Positions 30,462 through 38,664 of a DNA stretch of 64,000 nt are shown one piece after another. Position 1 is the first letter of the stretch. Each line of letters starts with the position of its first letter. Origin of the DNA: an uncultured Oscillibacter sp. GTDB taxonomy: Bacteria; Bacillota; Clostridia; Oscillospirales; Oscillospiraceae. Both the position numbers and the translations under genes were made by a program. The notes below the pieces were generated by a model. It was given only the letters and a program-made list of their open reading frames with translations. It did no database searches and was not told the origin of the DNA. The stretch covers positions 22,579 to 86,578 of the forward strand of contig CAJTKE010000010.1 in the NCBI GenBank assembly GCA_910576865.1, in the 5' to 3' direction.

Positions 30462-30680
30462 ATGGCAGGTCCGAATTTCTCCCGCGAGACAAAAGCGCCC
30501 GTCACGAAAGAGTCCATGCTGGTCTGCTGCGGTGTGGCCTGGATGATTCAAAGCTGCCATGACGAAAAGGAGGCCATAGAGCGCATCTGCCGCTTTTTGA
30601 ATTACTGGCGCTACGATATAGACCTCATCGAGCTGGGATCCGAAGCGCCAGATTCCCCCCGCCGCTCCGCCCCTCAATAA
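30462..30680 (+). CDS. Small hypothetical protein divergent from XRE regulator
   Basis: This 72-residue protein starts at ATG 30462, seven bases after GGGGG; an in-frame ATG at 30441 lies inside the operator and has no ribosome site. The sequence is soluble, with two Cys residues (LVCCGVAWMIQSCHD) and a helical middle (KEAIERICRFLNYWRYDIDL). No family is recognised. The divergent regulator and shared operator imply conditional expression. Confidence 0.55.
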   Translation: MAGPNFSRETKAPVTKESMLVCCGVAWMIQSCHDEKEAIERICRFLNYWRYDIDLIELGSEAPDSPRRSAPQ

Positions 30681-30755
30681 ACCGCCAGTTCAGCGGCAGC
30701 GGAAAGAGGAGGAAGTCGATTCGACAAGCACCTTCCCAGCCCGTATCACGCTGTT

Positions 30756-30895
30756 CTACCGAAAGAAAGGCAATTCCTGAGGGAATGGCCCGGTCAGGGG
30801 ACCGGGCCCCACAGGGTGGCCTACCGATAGAAAGGCAGACCCGGAGGAACGGGCGGCAGATTGCCGCCCCTACAAGGTGGACCACCGATAGAAGA
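30756..30895. repeat. Mixed repeat cluster: CTACCGATAGAA modules with REP palindromes
   Basis: A short module (CTACCGATAGAAAGGCA and variants) recurs at 30756, 30821 and about 30882, 62-65 bases apart. Between copies are the palindromes AATGGCCCGGTCAGGGGACC (30784 on, matching 19911-19940 inverted) and GGGCGGCAGATTGCCGCCCC ending TACA (30851-30874, related to 45233-45253). It sits in the 447-base gap 30681-31127, which has no credible gene. Confidence 0.65.
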
Positions 30896-31127
30896 CCAAA
30901 AAATTGGCCCGAAGGGCCATATACTTCTTTTTCTCTTTTGGGCCGTGCATTGCCAAGCCATCATCATGGCTTCAATCCTCCCCGCCCGTCAGGGCCGGAA
31001 AAATCCCCCTCCGCCCGAAGGGCCACCACAACATCTTGTGAATTGTTACTGAAATGAAACACATTTCCCCCCCGAGGTATGCTATACTGTAAATAAACCC
31101 GAGCCCCATTGGAAAGGAGGCATCCTG

Positions 31128-31598
31128 ATGAACATATTTATCTGGCTGTGGCTGGGAGCCATCGTCCTCTTCGGCGTGGCCGAGATCCTCACCGAGGGCA
31201 TGGTCTCCATCTGGTTCGTGGCCGGGTCCCTGGCGGCGCTGGCCGCCTGCGTGGCCGGCTGGACCCTGGGAGGGCTGACCCCGGAGGCCACCCAGGTGCT
31301 GATATTCGCCCTGGTGTCCGCCGCCGCCCTGGTCCTCACCCGGCCCCTGGTGCGGCGCTTCATGACCAAGCCCCATGTCCCCACCAACCTGGACCGGGTC
31401 CTGGGCATGATCGCCAAGGTCACCGAGCCCGTGGACAACGACCGGGCCTCTGGCGCCGTCTACGTGGACGGCAAAACCTGGACCGCCCGCAGCGCCGACG
31501 GCAGCGTCATTCCCGCCGGGACCCAGGTGAAGGTACAGAAGATCGAGGGCGTCAAGCTCCTGGTCCAATATTCAGAGAAAGCGGAGGTAGCAAAATAA
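31128..31598 (+). CDS. NfeD-family membrane protein
   Basis: This 156-residue protein has two to three N-terminal transmembrane helices (residues 2-70: IFIWLWLGAIVLFGVAEILT, WFVAGSLAALAACVAGWTLG, LIFALVSAAALVLT). A C-terminal OB-fold domain follows (LDRVLGMIAKVTEPVDND, GAVYVDGKTWTARSADGSVI). NfeD proteins pair with SPFH/flotillin proteins in membrane microdomains. The downstream SPFH gene starts inside its stop codon (TAATG), confirming coupling. GGAGGC precedes the ATG. Confidence 0.92.
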   Translation: MNIFIWLWLGAIVLFGVAEILTEGMVSIWFVAGSLAALAACVAGWTLGGLTPEATQVLIFALVSAAALVLTRPLVRRFMTKPHVPTNLDRVLGMIAKVTEPVDNDRASGAVYVDGKTWTARSADGSVIPAGTQVKVQKIEGVKLLVQYSEKAEVAK

Positions 31599-32533
31599 TG
31601 TGGTGGATTCCTGTCTCAATCGTCATCATCCTGCTGGTCATTCTGATCATCTCCAACGTCCATATCGTCCAGCAGTCCCGGGCCTATGTGGTGGAGTGGC
31701 TGGGCCAGTTCCACGCCGTGTGGAACCAGGGCCCTCACGTGAAGGTCCCCTTTGTCATGCGGGTGGTGAAAAAGGTCTCCCTCAAGGAGCAGGTGGCGGA
31801 CTTCCCGCCCCAGCCCGTCATCACGAAGGACAACGTCACCATGCAGATCGACACGGTGATCTACTTCCAGATCACGGATCCCAAGCTCTACACCTACGGC
31901 GTGGAGCACCCCATGAACGCCATTGAAAACCTGACGGCCACGACCCTGCGGAACATCATCGGCGACATGGACCTGGAGCAGTCCCTCACCAGCCGGGACA
32001 TCATCAACTCCCGGATGCGGGCCATCCTGGACGAGGCCACGGACCCCTGGGGCATCAAGGTCAACCGGGTGGAGCTGAAGAACATCATCCCGCCCAAGGA
32101 CATCCAGAGCGCCATGGAAAAGCAGATGAAGGCCGAGCGGGAGCGCCGGGAGTCCGTCCTCCAGGCCCAGGGCCAGAAGGAGTCCCAGGTGCTGGTCGCC
32201 CAGGGCGAGAAGGAGGCCGCCGTCCTCCGGGCCGCCGCCGCCAAGGAGGCCGCCATTCTCCAGGCCGAGGGCGAGAAGCAGGCCCGCATCATGGCCGCGG
32301 AGGCCGAGGCCGAGGCCATCACCCGGGTCCAGACCGCCCTGGCGGATTCCCTGCGCCTTTTGAACGCCGCCGCCCCCAACGATCAGGTGGTGAAGCTGAA
32401 GGCCCTGGAGGCCATGGCGAAAATCGCCGACGGCAAGGCCACGAAGATCATCATCCCCAGCGAGCTCCAGGGCCTGGCGGGCCTCGCCGCCGGGGCGAAG
32501 GCCGTGTTTGAATCCGAGGAGCCGAAGAAGTAA
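31598..32533 (+). CDS. SPFH/Band 7 (stomatin/flotillin-like) protein
   Basis: This 311-residue protein has one N-terminal membrane helix (IPVSIVIILLVILIISNVHI) and an SPFH domain: VVEWLGQFHAVWNQGPHVKV, VTMQIDTVIYFQITDPKLY, LEQSLTSRDIINSRMRAILD, GIKVNRVELKNIIPP. A long Ala/Glu/Lys-rich coiled coil follows (residues 180-260), and a C-terminal KIIIPSEL segment. Such proteins form ring-shaped oligomers that organise membrane domains and quality control. ATG 31598 overlaps the NfeD stop. Confidence 0.94.
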   Translation: MWWIPVSIVIILLVILIISNVHIVQQSRAYVVEWLGQFHAVWNQGPHVKVPFVMRVVKKVSLKEQVADFPPQPVITKDNVTMQIDTVIYFQITDPKLYTYGVEHPMNAIENLTATTLRNIIGDMDLEQSLTSRDIINSRMRAILDEATDPWGIKVNRVELKNIIPPKDIQSAMEKQMKAERERRESVLQAQGQKESQVLVAQGEKEAAVLRAAAAKEAAILQAEGEKQARIMAAEAEAEAITRVQTALADSLRLLNAAAPNDQVVKLKALEAMAKIADGKATKIIIPSELQGLAGLAAGAKAVFESEEPKK

Positions 32534-32550
32534 ACCCACCCTGCTGATGA

Positions 32551-32587
32551 AAAGAGGACCCCGTCCACCCGGACGGGGTCCTCTTCC
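32551..32587. terminator. Bidirectional terminator between SPFH gene and leuS
   Basis: GAGGACCCCGTCC (32554-32566) pairs perfectly with GGACGGGGTCCTC (32571-32583). On the minus strand the stem is followed by TTTT, ending the leuS transcript. Confidence 0.88.
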
Positions 32588-32593
32588 TGTCTT

Positions 32594-35020
32594 TTACTGG
32601 GGCTTCACAATCAGATTCACCAGCCGGTTTTTCACAAAGATGGTCTTCACCACCTTCATCCCGGCGGTGGCCTTCTGCACCTTCTCCACCGTCAGGGCGG
32701 CGTCCACCACGGCCTGCTCTTCGCTGTCCGTGGGCAGGGTGACGGTGCCCTTCAGCTTCCCGTTCACCTGGACGGCGAAGTCCACCGTGGAGGCCACGGT
32801 CTTGCTCTCGTCGTAGACGGGCCAGTCGCTCTGGCAGCACATCTTCCCCGTCTCGGCGGCAAAGCCGAAGCGCTCCCACAGCTCCTCGGTGATGTGGGGG
32901 GCGAAGGGGCAGAGAATCTGGAGCAGGGGCTTCATGTCCCCCTTGGTGACTCCGTTGGCCGTCAGCTCGTTCACCGCCGTCATCATGGCCGCGATGGCCG
33001 TGTTCATTTTCAGGCTGTCCACGTCCGAGGTGACCTTTTTGATGGCCCGGTGGAGAATCGCCTCGTTGGCCGGGGAGGGGTTGGGGTCGTCCTTGGCGCT
33101 CTCCGCCAGATTCCACACCCGGTCCAGGAAGCGCTTGGAGCCCTTGACGGCCTCGGTGGACCAGATGGCCGCCTGCTCGAAGTCGCCCACGAACATGATA
33201 TAGAGCCGCATGGTGTCCGCGCCGTACTGGGCCACGATGTCGTTGGGGTTCACCACGTTGCCCCGGGACTTGGACATCTTCTCTCCGCCCTCGCCCAGGA
33301 TCATGCCGTGGCTGGTCCGCTTGGCGTAGGGCTCTTTCGTGGGCACCACGCCGATGTCATAGAGGAACTTGTGCCAGAAGCGGCTGTACAGCAGGTGCAG
33401 CGTGGTGTGCTCCATGCCGCCGTTGTACCAGTCCACGGGGGACCAGTAGTCCAGGGCCTCCTTGCTGGCCAGGGCCTTGTCGTTGTGGGGATCCATATAC
33501 CGCAGGAAATACCAGCTGGAGCCCGCCCACTGGGGCATGGTGTCCGTCTCCCGCTGGGCGGGGCCGCCGCACTTGGGGCAGGTGGTGTTCACCCAGTCGG
33601 TCATCTTCGCCAGGGGGCTCTCGCCGGTGTCCGTGACCTCGTAGCTCTCCACCTCCGGCAGGAGCAGGGGCAGCTCCGACTCCGGCAGGGGGACCCAGCC
33701 GCACTTGGGGCAGTTCACCAGGGGGATGGGCTCGCCCCAGTAGCGCTGGCGGGAGAAGACCCAGTCCCGGAGCTTGAAGTTGGTCTTGGGCCGGCCATAG
33801 CCCTCTTTCGTCACGTGCTCCTTCATGGCGGGGATGGCCTCTTTGACGGTCATCCCGTTCAGGAAGCCGGAGTTCACCATGATGCCCGTGTCGTCCTTCA
33901 GGACGAAGGCCTCCTTGGTGATGTCTCCGCCCTTGACCACCTCCACGATGGGCAGGCCGAATTTCGTGGCGAACTCCCAGTCCCGCTGATCGTGGCCGGG
34001 CACGCCCATGACGATGCCGGTGCCGTAGCCCATCAGCACGTAGTCGGAGACGAAGACGGGCACGTGTTTTCCGGTGGCGGGGTTCACCGCCTCGATGCCG
34101 TCCAGGCGGACGCCGGTCTTCTCCTTGTTCAGCTCGCCCCGCTCGAAGTCGGATTTTCTCGCGGCCTCGGCCTGATAGGCGGCCACCTCGTCCCGGTTCC
34201 GGATCTGGTCCTTCCACTGCTCCAGGAAGGGATGTTCCGGGGAGATGACCATGTAGGTCACGCCGAAGAGGGTGTCGCACCGGGTGGTGTAGACCGTCAG
34301 CTTGTCGCCGTTGGTGGCGGTGAAGTCCACCTCGGTGCCCTCGGACCGGCCGATCCAGTTCCGCTGCTGGATCTTCACCCGGTTGATGAAGTCCACGTCG
34401 TCCAGGTCGTCGATGAGCCGGTCGGCGTACTTGGTGATGGCCAGCATCCACTGGCTCTTTTCCTTCCGGATGACCTCGCCGCCGCAGCGCTCGCAGACGC
34501 CTTCCACGACCTCCTCGTTGGCCAGGACGATCTTGCAGCTGGTGCACCAGTTCACGGGCATGGAGGCCTTGTAGGCCAGGCCCTTCTTGAACATCTGGAG
34601 GAAAATCCACTGGGTCCACTTGTAGTAGTCCGGGTCGGTGGTGTTGACCTCCCGGTCCCAGTCGAAGGAGTAGCCCAGCATGCGGAGCTGCTTGCGGAAG
34701 TTCTCCACGTTGTCGTGGGTCACCTTGGCGGGGTGGATGTGGTTTTTCACGGCGTAGTTTTCCGTGGGCAGGCCGAAGGCGTCATAGCCGATGGGGAAGA
34801 GGACGTTGAAGCCCTGCATCCGCTTCTTCCGGCAGATGATGTCCATGGCGGTGAAGGGCCGGGCGTGGCCCACGTGGAGCCCCTGGCCGGAGGGGTAGGG
34901 GAACTCGATGAGGCCGAAGAACTTTTCCCGGCTTGTGTCGCCGTTGACGGCGGTGAAGGGTTTTTCCTCCAGCCACTTCTGCTGCCACTTTTTCTCGATG
35001 GCGGTGAAATCGTACTTCAT
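32594..35020 (-). CDS. leuS: Leucyl-tRNA synthetase
   Basis: This 808-residue class I synthetase has the HIGH-type motif in FPYPSGQGLHVGHARPF (about residue 37), the editing CP1 domain in the middle, zinc-type Cys pairs (CTSCKIVLANEEVVEGVC and CPKCGGPAQRE), and the KMSKS motif in GEGGEKMSKSRGNVV (about residue 580). The C-terminal anticodon-binding domain is complete. It charges tRNA-Leu. The gene lies downstream of a DUF2500 gene and of a leucine-specific T-box, so expression should rise when tRNA-Leu is uncharged. Confidence 0.98.
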   Translation of the reverse strand: MKYDFTAIEKKWQQKWLEEKPFTAVNGDTSREKFFGLIEFPYPSGQGLHVGHARPFTAMDIICRKKRMQGFNVLFPIGYDAFGLPTENYAVKNHIHPAKVTHDNVENFRKQLRMLGYSFDWDREVNTTDPDYYKWTQWIFLQMFKKGLAYKASMPVNWCTSCKIVLANEEVVEGVCERCGGEVIRKEKSQWMLAITKYADRLIDDLDDVDFINRVKIQQRNWIGRSEGTEVDFTATNGDKLTVYTTRCDTLFGVTYMVISPEHPFLEQWKDQIRNRDEVAAYQAEAARKSDFERGELNKEKTGVRLDGIEAVNPATGKHVPVFVSDYVLMGYGTGIVMGVPGHDQRDWEFATKFGLPIVEVVKGGDITKEAFVLKDDTGIMVNSGFLNGMTVKEAIPAMKEHVTKEGYGRPKTNFKLRDWVFSRQRYWGEPIPLVNCPKCGWVPLPESELPLLLPEVESYEVTDTGESPLAKMTDWVNTTCPKCGGPAQRETDTMPQWAGSSWYFLRYMDPHNDKALASKEALDYWSPVDWYNGGMEHTTLHLLYSRFWHKFLYDIGVVPTKEPYAKRTSHGMILGEGGEKMSKSRGNVVNPNDIVAQYGADTMRLYIMFVGDFEQAAIWSTEAVKGSKRFLDRVWNLAESAKDDPNPSPANEAILHRAIKKVTSDVDSLKMNTAIAAMMTAVNELTANGVTKGDMKPLLQILCPFAPHITEELWERFGFAAETGKMCCQSDWPVYDESKTVASTVDFAVQVNGKLKGTVTLPTDSEEQAVVDAALTVEKVQKATAGMKVVKTIFVKNRLVNLIVKPQ

Positions 35021-35057
35021 GTGTGATCTCCTTTATTTTGAAAAATGTTGATATGCT

Positions 35058-35471
35058 TCAATCCCGCTGAAACCCCAGATACCGGGTTCCCTGAAAGCTG
35101 AGGCTTCCACGGTCCCCCTCCGCCAGCAGGCCGTACTCGGAGCCGCTGAGGGGAAGCTCCATCCGGTCCCCGCTCTCCACCTGGAAGGTGGCGTAGTAGT
35201 GGGTGTACGCGGTGGTGTGGCCGATGCCCATGCCGCCGTGGTGGCTTCCGTGGGCCTGATGGCGGTGGTGGGTGACCTCGGTCCGCTTGGACACCACGGT
35301 GGCGGGAACCGTCAGCTTGGGGGAGGCGTTGTTTTTGCTCCAGGTCCTGACGCCCCGGACCGCCGTGACGACAAACATGCCGATGACGACGGCGAACACC
35401 CCGAGGAACAGGTACGGGAAGATCCCGAACAGGAGGCGGAATCCCCCGATCCCAAACTCTGAACCCATCAT
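35058..35471 (-). CDS. DUF2500 membrane protein
   Basis: This 137-residue protein starts at ATG 35471 with GGAGAG five bases upstream. One N-terminal transmembrane helix (IFPYLFLGVFAVVIGMFVVT) is followed by an extracellular or cytosolic beta-rich domain with LTVPATVVSKRTEVTHHRH, a His-rich loop (SHHGGMGIGHTT), YYATFQVESGDRMELPLSGS and the C-terminal GTRYLGFQRD, typical of DUF2500. Function is unknown. It sits between the leucine T-box and leuS, so it shares that control. The His-rich loop could bind metal, which is speculation. Confidence 0.85.
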   Translation of the reverse strand: MMGSEFGIGGFRLLFGIFPYLFLGVFAVVIGMFVVTAVRGVRTWSKNNASPKLTVPATVVSKRTEVTHHRHQAHGSHHGGMGIGHTTAYTHYYATFQVESGDRMELPLSGSEYGLLAEGDRGSLSFQGTRYLGFQRD

Positions 35472-35496
35472 GTCTTCTCTCCTTTCCAGGTCAACG

Positions 35497-35738
35497 AAAA
35501 CGCCCCCAGCCTGCAACGGCCAGGGGCGTGTCATCACTACGCGGTACCACCCTGTTCAGCCCCGCCGGGACGGCGGGACCCTCTGGGCCCGGTAACGGGG
35601 GCGGACCGTCCCGCCCTACCTGTCGGGCGGAAGACTCCGGGACCAGTCATGCACAGGGGTTCCCCCTCCGGCTCGCACCAGCCGCCGGCTCTCTGAGGGC
35701 GGGATATCCCCGTCTTTTTCCCTTCATCGTCTTTCAAC
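35497..35738 (-). promoter_or_regulatory. T-box riboswitch, leucine specifier, upstream of DUF2500-leuS
   Basis: The minus strand has the T-box sequence AGGGTGGTACCGCG (35554-35541), Stem I with an AGAG motif near 35693, and a terminator stem ACGCCCC.../...GGGGGCGT with TTTT (35528-35497). The specifier triplet is CTG (35646-35644), at exactly the position where the metNIQ T-box has ATG. CTG is a leucine codon, in agreement with leuS in the operon. Confidence 0.92.
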
Positions 35739-35745
35739 AGGCCCT

Positions 35746-35774
35746 ATTGTACGGGGAAGGGGCCGTTTTGTCAA
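35746..35774 (-). promoter_or_regulatory. Promoter of the leucine T-box operon
   Basis: On the minus strand TTGACA (35774-35769) and TACAAT (35751-35746) are 17 bases apart. Confidence 0.85.
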
Positions 35775-35786
35775 GGGGGAAATGAC

Positions 35787-35859
35787 CAAAAACCGCCCAA
35801 GGCCTCGTCCCGGGCGGTTTCCAGACGAGAAAGGGCCGCCCAGGGGGGCGGCCCTTTCT
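35787..35859 (-). terminator. Two tandem hairpins ending the putP transcript
   Basis: Stem B, AGAAAGGGCCGCCC (35828-35841) with its inverse to 35859, and stem A, AACCGCCC/GGGCGGTT (35791-35819), follow the putP stop. On the minus strand stem A is followed by TTTTT. Confidence 0.8.
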
Positions 35860-35926
35860 ACAGGGTTTGTGTTGACCGTAGGGGCCGCCGCCTTCGGCGG
35901 CCTGTTTTGCCGGGACCTCCAGGTCC

Positions 35927-37459
35927 TTACTTCTCCTTCACGTCGTCGAAGAGCTTCTCGACGCCCGCGTCCGGGGCGGGGGTGAGGAGGCTGACGATGA
36001 CGATGGCGGCGAGGCCCACCAGGAAGGCGGGCAGCAGCTCGTAGATGTCCCACGCGCCGCCCAGGGGGCGGACCAGGAACTTCCACACGAAGATCATCAC
36101 GCCGCCGGCCACGAGGCCCGCCATGATGCCCTGGCGGTTGCTCCGCTTCCAGTACAGGGCGCAGAGGATGGCGGGGCCGAAGGTGGCGCCGAAGCCCGCC
36201 CAGGCGAAGGACACGATCTGGAACACGTTGCTGTTGGGGTCCGAGGCCAGGAAGAGGGCGATGACGGCGATGACCACCACGGTGAGGCGGGCGATGAGCA
36301 TGGTCTGCTTTTCCGTCAGCTTGACGCCGAAGACCTCCTGGACAATATTTTCCGAGAAGGCGGAGGAGGCCGCCAGCAGCTGAGAGTCCGCCGTGGACAT
36401 GGTGGCGGCCAGGATGCCCGCCAGGATGCAGCCCGCCACGATGGCGGGGAAGATGCCGTAGCTGGACAGCAGGTCCGAGAGCTTGACGATGATGGTCTCC
36501 GTGGCGCTGCCCTCCAGGAAGGGGACCCGGCCGGCGGCGGACACCGCGTGGCCCACGATGCCGATGAACACCGCCACGCCCATGGAGATCACCACCCAGG
36601 TGGCGGCGATGCGGCGGGAGAGGGTCAGCTCATTCTCGTCCCGGATGGCCATGAAGCGGACCAGAATGTGGGGCATGCCGAAGTATCCAAGGCCCCAGGC
36701 CATCATGGAGATGATGCGGATGAAGCCGTAGGGGTCCGCGGAGCCCGTGGAGACGTTATAGGTCTCCGTGAAGCTGAAGAAGCCGGGGAGGGTCTGGGCG
36801 TGGGCGATGACGGCGTCCAGGCCCCCGGCCTGGACGATACCGAAGACCACGATGACGGCCAGGGCGCAGGTCATGATGATGGACTGGATCAGGTCCATGG
36901 TGGCCACGGCGTTGAACCCGCCCACGGAGGTGTAGCTGATGATGACCACCGCGCCGATGCAGGCCGCCACCATGTAGTCCCAGCCGAAGAGGCTGTTGAA
37001 GAGCTTGCCCACGGCGGCGAGGCCGGAGGCCACGTAGGGCACGAAGAAGATCAGGATGATCAGGGCGGAGATGCAGGTGATGACGGGCTTTTTCTCCCCG
37101 TAGCGCTTGGAGATGAAGCTGGGGATGGTGATGGCGTCCAGCTTCACGCTGTAGCGCCGGAGCTTCTTGGCCACCAGCAGGAAGTTCAGATAGGTGCCAA
37201 CGGCCAGGCCGATGGCGGTCCAGCTGGCGTCCGCCACGCCGGAAAGATAGGCGAGGCCCGGGATGCCCATGAGCAGGTAGCTGCTCATGTCGGAGGCCTC
37301 GGCGCTCATGGCGGTGACCAGGGGGCCGATGCCCCGGCCGCCCAGGTAGAAGCCCTCGGCGCTCTTCTTGGACCGGCGGCCGATCATGACCCCGGTGAAG
37401 ATGACGAAGCAGAGGTACGCGATGATGGTACCCATGATGCAGATTTGTGCGGTAGACAT
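35927..37459 (-). CDS. putP: Sodium/proline symporter PutP
   Basis: This 510-residue sodium:solute symporter (SSF family) has about 13 transmembrane helices. PutP-type signatures are GFYLGGRGIGPLVTAMSAEA, DMSSYLLMGIPGLAYLSG, ISYTSVGGFNAVATMDLIQS and MAWGLGYFGMPHILVRFMAI. The Ser/Thr residues for Na+ binding around STADSQLLAASSAFSEN are present. It imports proline with Na+. It is monocistronic, with tandem terminators downstream and AGGAGA before ATG 37459. Confidence 0.93.
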   Translation of the reverse strand: MSTAQICIMGTIIAYLCFVIFTGVMIGRRSKKSAEGFYLGGRGIGPLVTAMSAEASDMSSYLLMGIPGLAYLSGVADASWTAIGLAVGTYLNFLLVAKKLRRYSVKLDAITIPSFISKRYGEKKPVITCISALIILIFFVPYVASGLAAVGKLFNSLFGWDYMVAACIGAVVIISYTSVGGFNAVATMDLIQSIIMTCALAVIVVFGIVQAGGLDAVIAHAQTLPGFFSFTETYNVSTGSADPYGFIRIISMMAWGLGYFGMPHILVRFMAIRDENELTLSRRIAATWVVISMGVAVFIGIVGHAVSAAGRVPFLEGSATETIIVKLSDLLSSYGIFPAIVAGCILAGILAATMSTADSQLLAASSAFSENIVQEVFGVKLTEKQTMLIARLTVVVIAVIALFLASDPNSNVFQIVSFAWAGFGATFGPAILCALYWKRSNRQGIMAGLVAGGVMIFVWKFLVRPLGGAWDIYELLPAFLVGLAAIVIVSLLTPAPDAGVEKLFDDVKEK

Positions 37460-37522
37460 GAAATCTCTCTCCTTTTCCGTTCAATGGGTGCTATCATAGC
37501 ACACTTTTCACCAGAATGAAAG

Positions 37523-37562
37523 ACAGAACGAGGTATAGAATGCGGTCTACACCCCGTTCTGT
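37523..37562 (-). terminator. 17-bp stem downstream of the TetR gene
   Basis: ACAGAACGAGGTATAGA (37523-37539) pairs with TCTACACCCCGTTCTGT (37546-37562) with two mismatches that become G-U pairs in minus-strand RNA. It lies between the TetR stop and putP, so it could end the TetR message, or act as an operator for putP. Confidence 0.6.
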
Positions 37563-37647
37563 GGGAATTCAACAAAATGTCGAAATGGCAAGCCTTTCAA
37601 GCCGTACATTTTTCGGGAAGATTTTCCGGCGAAACTCAAAATCCGCC

Positions 37648-38232
37648 TCAGCCCCGCCAGCTCTCCAGAAACGTGGGGGTCATGGAGTCCGTGTAGGCCA
37701 CCAGGGAGTACTCCCCGCCGCAGAGGCACCAGTCGTACAGCAGCGCCCGCTCCCAGAGGGCGTAGGCCTTCACGATCTCGTTCACCGTCCGGTCCGTCCG
37801 GAGCTGGCCCGCCTTCTGGCCCTCGGCGATGATCTTCCGCAGGAGCTTGAAATAGGTCCGGTTCCGGTCCAGCAGGTGCTTCTCCCCCCGGGTGAGGAGC
37901 TGGGTGGAGAGGAGCCGGGCCAGGAGGTCCAGGGAGATGCCCCCGTCGATCATGGCGAAGAGCTCGTGGTTCAGGAAGACCAGCTTTTCGATGGCGTCCT
38001 GCTCCGGCGGCAGGGCGGGGATCAGTTCCTCGTACTTTTCATCGAAGACGTTGGAGAGGGTGCCAAGCAGGGCGTCCTTGCCGTCGAAGTAGTGGTAGAA
38101 GGAGCCCTTGGAGGTCTCGGACTCGAAGACGATGTCCTCGATGGTGGTGTCCTCATAGCCCTGCTCGTAGAAGAGCTTCCAGGCGGCGGAGATGATGCGG
38201 CCCTTGGTGTTCCGGGCGTTCTTCCTGGGCAT
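37648..38232 (-). CDS. TetR-family transcriptional regulator
   Basis: This 194-residue protein has an N-terminal TetR helix-turn-helix (residues 9-55): RIISAAWKLFYEQGYEDTTI, EDIVFESETSKGSFYHYFDG. The C-terminal helical domain is the ligand sensor and dimer interface (NHELFAMIDGGISLDLLARL). The ligand is unknown. It lies upstream of putP on the same strand, 188 bases away, so putP is a possible target, which is inference. GGGAGG lies before ATG 38232. Confidence 0.92.
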   Translation of the reverse strand: MPRKNARNTKGRIISAAWKLFYEQGYEDTTIEDIVFESETSKGSFYHYFDGKDALLGTLSNVFDEKYEELIPALPPEQDAIEKLVFLNHELFAMIDGGISLDLLARLLSTQLLTRGEKHLLDRNRTYFKLLRKIIAEGQKAGQLRTDRTVNEIVKAYALWERALLYDWCLCGGEYSLVAYTDSMTPTFLESWRG

Positions 38233-38299
38233 GCTCGGGGCCTCCCTTCCGGCGAATCTTATGGTTGACAGCCCGGGATGGGGCTGGTATAATCAAAGC

Positions 38300-38400
38300 A
38301 AGAGGGGCGCGACCGCGGCATCGGTCGCGGCTCAACCTCGTCAAGTTTATAGCTTGGAGATTCGGCCGCTTCCTATTGCCTGGGGGGCGGTTATCTCTTT
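38300..38400 (+). ncRNA. Predicted antisense RNA of a type I toxin-antitoxin cassette (locus 1)
   Basis: A consensus promoter, TTGACA (38265-38270) and TATAAT (38288-38293) with 17-base spacing, starts a plus transcript that has no open frame. It contains a hairpin CGCGACCG/CGGTCGCG (38309-38330) and runs into the 3' part of the small hydrophobic gene on the minus strand. Start about 38300; the end is not fixed. Confidence 0.55.
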
Positions 38401-38474
38401 GTTGTTACGTTAATAACTCCAAAGACAACAACGGCTATCAGGTTCAGTAACGCCAGGGTTTCCAGAACCGTCAC
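38391..38474 (-). CDS. 27-aa hydrophobic peptide, holin-like type I toxin candidate
   Basis: The start is GTG 38474 with a near-perfect ribosome site (GGAGGTGA, four bases spacing). The peptide (VTVLETLALLNLIAV, then VVFGVINVTTKR) is one membrane helix with a basic tail, resembling the putative holin-like toxin family of Firmicutes (Glu-x-Leu-x-Leu start, Lys/Arg end). A minus promoter TTGACA (38554-38549) / TATATC (38531-38526), spacing 17, drives it. A consensus promoter fires toward it from the opposite strand, as in txpA/ratA-like type I systems. Toxicity is inference. Confidence 0.6.
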   Translation of the reverse strand: MTVLETLALLNLIAVVVFGVINVTTKR

Positions 38475-38664
38475 GTTGTCACCTCCTATGTACGGAGGCT
38501 GGGCCGTTCCCCTCTTGCTGTTACTGATATACCACACTTCCCCCATCCTGTCAACGGCGGGGCCCGCGTCCCTTCGCATCTTTTGCAAGGTTTACAGCAC
38601 GTTCTCCGGTGTTCATTTGCGGAGAGTGCGATTATAATGAGAACCATACAAGGAGGAAGGATCC

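Noticed and set aside
30785..31057. A 90-codon plus frame over the repeat cluster
   Set aside because: It translates REP-type repeats and the spacer, and has no ribosome site.
32894..35026. A 710-codon plus frame opposite leuS
   Set aside because: It is the mirror of leuS codon bias in GC-rich DNA; composition is Gly/Val/His-rich without any domain.
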